Shown here piece by piece: positions 31,995 to 33,047 of a stretch of DNA of 33,047 nt. A model generated the notes under the pieces. It was not told where the DNA came from. It saw only the letters and a program-made list of their open reading frames with translations, and made no database searches. The stretch's first letter is position 1. Each line of letters begins with the position of its first letter. The position numbers and the translations under genes are program-made. The DNA lies in the NCBI RefSeq assembly GCF_900156285.1, contig NZ_FTNC01000028.1:1-33047 (forward strand), in the 5' to 3' direction. Origin of the DNA: Halanaerobium kushneri. GTDB lineage: Bacteria; Bacillota; Halanaerobiia; Halanaerobiales; Halanaerobiaceae.

Positions 31995-32888
31995 TTAATA
32001 TCTTATTTTACCATCTGCTACCTTTTTTAAAAACTGTCCGTAAGGAGAATTACCATATTTTTCAGCTGAATCCAATAAAGTTTCTTTATCTATCCAATCA
32101 TTACGATAGGCAATTTCCTCTAAAGCAGAAATTTTAATTCCCTGACGATGTTCTATTGTTCTAACAAATTCTGCTGCTTCTAAAAGAGTATCCATTTTGC
32201 CGGTGTCTAACCAGGCAAATCCTCTTCCCAAGAGCTGAACATCAAGGTCTCCTTCTTCTAGATATATTTTATTTAGATCAGTTATCTCAAGTTCTCCCCG
32301 ATAACTTGGTTCTAAATTTTTAGCATAATCAACTACTCGATTATCATAAAAATATAATCCTGTTACAGCATAATTAGACTTAGGGTCATCAGGTTTTTCT
32401 TCAATAGAAGTAACCTGACCTTCTTTATCAAAATCAACTATTCCAAAGCGTTCGGGATCATCTACATAATAACCAAAAACTGTGGCTCTATCTTTATTAT
32501 TAACAGCTTCTTTAAGTAAAGAAGTTAAATGATTACCATAGAAAATATTATCTCCTAATATCATGGCTACATTATCATCACCTATAAATTCTTCTCCAAT
32601 TATAAATGCCTGAGCAAGTCCATCTGGTGAAGGCTGCACTTCATAATTTAATTCTATTCCAAATTGACTTCCGTCTCCTAAAAGTTCTTCAAATCGAGGA
32701 AGATCTTCTGGAGTTGAGATAATAAGTATCTCTTGAATACCAGCCAACATTAATATTGATAGTGGATAATAGATCATTGGTTTATCATAAACTGGTAAAA
32801 GTTGTTTGCTTGTGACTAATGTTAAAGGGTATAATCTTGTTCCAGAGCCACCAGCAAGTATTATTCCTTTTGTTTTTTTATTCGACAT
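31995..32888 (-). CDS. rfbA: Glucose-1-phosphate thymidylyltransferase
   Basis: First step to dTDP-L-rhamnose, joining dTTP and glucose-1-phosphate. The 297-residue protein has [39 protein letters not shown] and [20 protein letters not shown], all diagnostic of RmlA. Length is normal. GAGGTG precedes the ATG. It is the first gene of the minus-strand polysaccharide transcript in this window. The 159 bp to the right edge are AT-rich with no gene I can support. Confidence 0.97.
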   Translation of the reverse strand: MSNKKTKGIILAGGSGTRLYPLTLVTSKQLLPVYDKPMIYYPLSILMLAGIQEILIISTPEDLPRFEELLGDGSQFGIELNYEVQPSPDGLAQAFIIGEEFIGDDNVAMILGDNIFYGNHLTSLLKEAVNNKDRATVFGYYVDDPERFGIVDFDKEGQVTSIEEKPDDPKSNYAVTGLYFYDNRVVDYAKNLEPSYRGELEITDLNKIYLEEGDLDVQLLGRGFAWLDTGKMDTLLEAAEFVRTIEHRQGIKISALEEIAYRNDWIDKETLLDSAEKYGNSPYGQFLKKVADGKIRY

Positions 32889-33047
32889 TTGAACACCTCA
32901 CAATTTAAATATTATTTATCACCATTTATTTTTTTAAAAATATAACCTGGGATGCATTGTTTCTGAAAAGTCAAGTAAATTTTAAAAATACTTTTGTAGT
33001 CCGAGGTGTTTTATGCAGCAGTTGATTTTCTCTTTCGATTGAGTCGT

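Noticed and set aside
33013-33042. Short plus-strand frame starting ATGCAGCAG after GAGGTG at the right edge
   Set aside because: It hits a stop after nine codons; too short to support, though it could be the edge of an element beyond the window.

Overview
The window looks like a low-GC Firmicute, plausibly a member of the Halanaerobiales. The basis is AT-rich DNA, acidic lysine/glutamate-rich proteins, strong AGGAGG-type ribosome binding sites, TATAAT/TTGNNN promoters and frequent TTG starts. The lineage is an inference; no rRNA or tRNA gene is present to confirm it. Two very different parts meet near 8.39 kb.

Left part, 1-8394: a plasmid- or island-like accessory region. It holds a ParA ATPase (GTG start), a 60-residue helix-turn-helix protein upstream of it, and the start of a low-complexity protein that begins inside the parA stop and runs off the left edge. 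Upstream of the HTH promoter lies about 500 bp of very unusual DNA. It has a 300 bp array of degenerate hexamers (RMYRKY), then ten octamers in perfect 8-bp register (NNTAYRYN), then six hexamers (TMYGKW). The same RMYRKY hexamers recur at the left edge inside the predicted parA-partner gene. Next come a minus-strand MntA-HepT toxin-antitoxin pair with a small third gene and terminator, a ribbon-helix-helix/coiled-coil protein with an operator-like GTTTACT cluster, a YolD-like protein, an AbiEi-AbiEii toxin-antitoxin pair, three hypothetical proteins and a short tyrosine recombinase preceded by two identical 14-bp direct repeats.

Right part, 8391-32888: a surface/exopolysaccharide locus, entirely on the minus strand. 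Reading from the right edge it has rfbA-rfbC-rfbB-rfbD (dTDP-L-rhamnose), a GT2, a decayed manC copy, gmd and fcl (GDP-L-fucose), a GT2, a polymerase/ligase-like membrane protein, a hexapeptide acyltransferase, a GT4, a sulfotransferase, an IS256-family remnant, a second GT4, an epimerase and an intact manC. Then come cysD, cysN and cysC (sulfate activation to PAPS), closed by a strong terminator. Beyond it are an SLC13-type anion transporter, a hypothetical protein, a polyprenyl glycosylphosphotransferase that would start the repeat unit, a second epimerase, a small zinc-ribbon protein and a truncated paralogue of the glycosylphosphotransferase that abuts the recombinase gene.

Taken together, the right part reads as a pathway for a rhamnose/fucose-containing and probably sulfated polysaccharide. 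ManC-Gmd-Fcl supply GDP-fucose and RfbABCD supply dTDP-rhamnose. The SLC13 carrier may import sulfate, CysDNC make PAPS and the sulfotransferase uses it. No flippase is recognisable in the window. The most novel signal is the set of degenerate, register-locked short-period arrays beside the parA/HTH genes.
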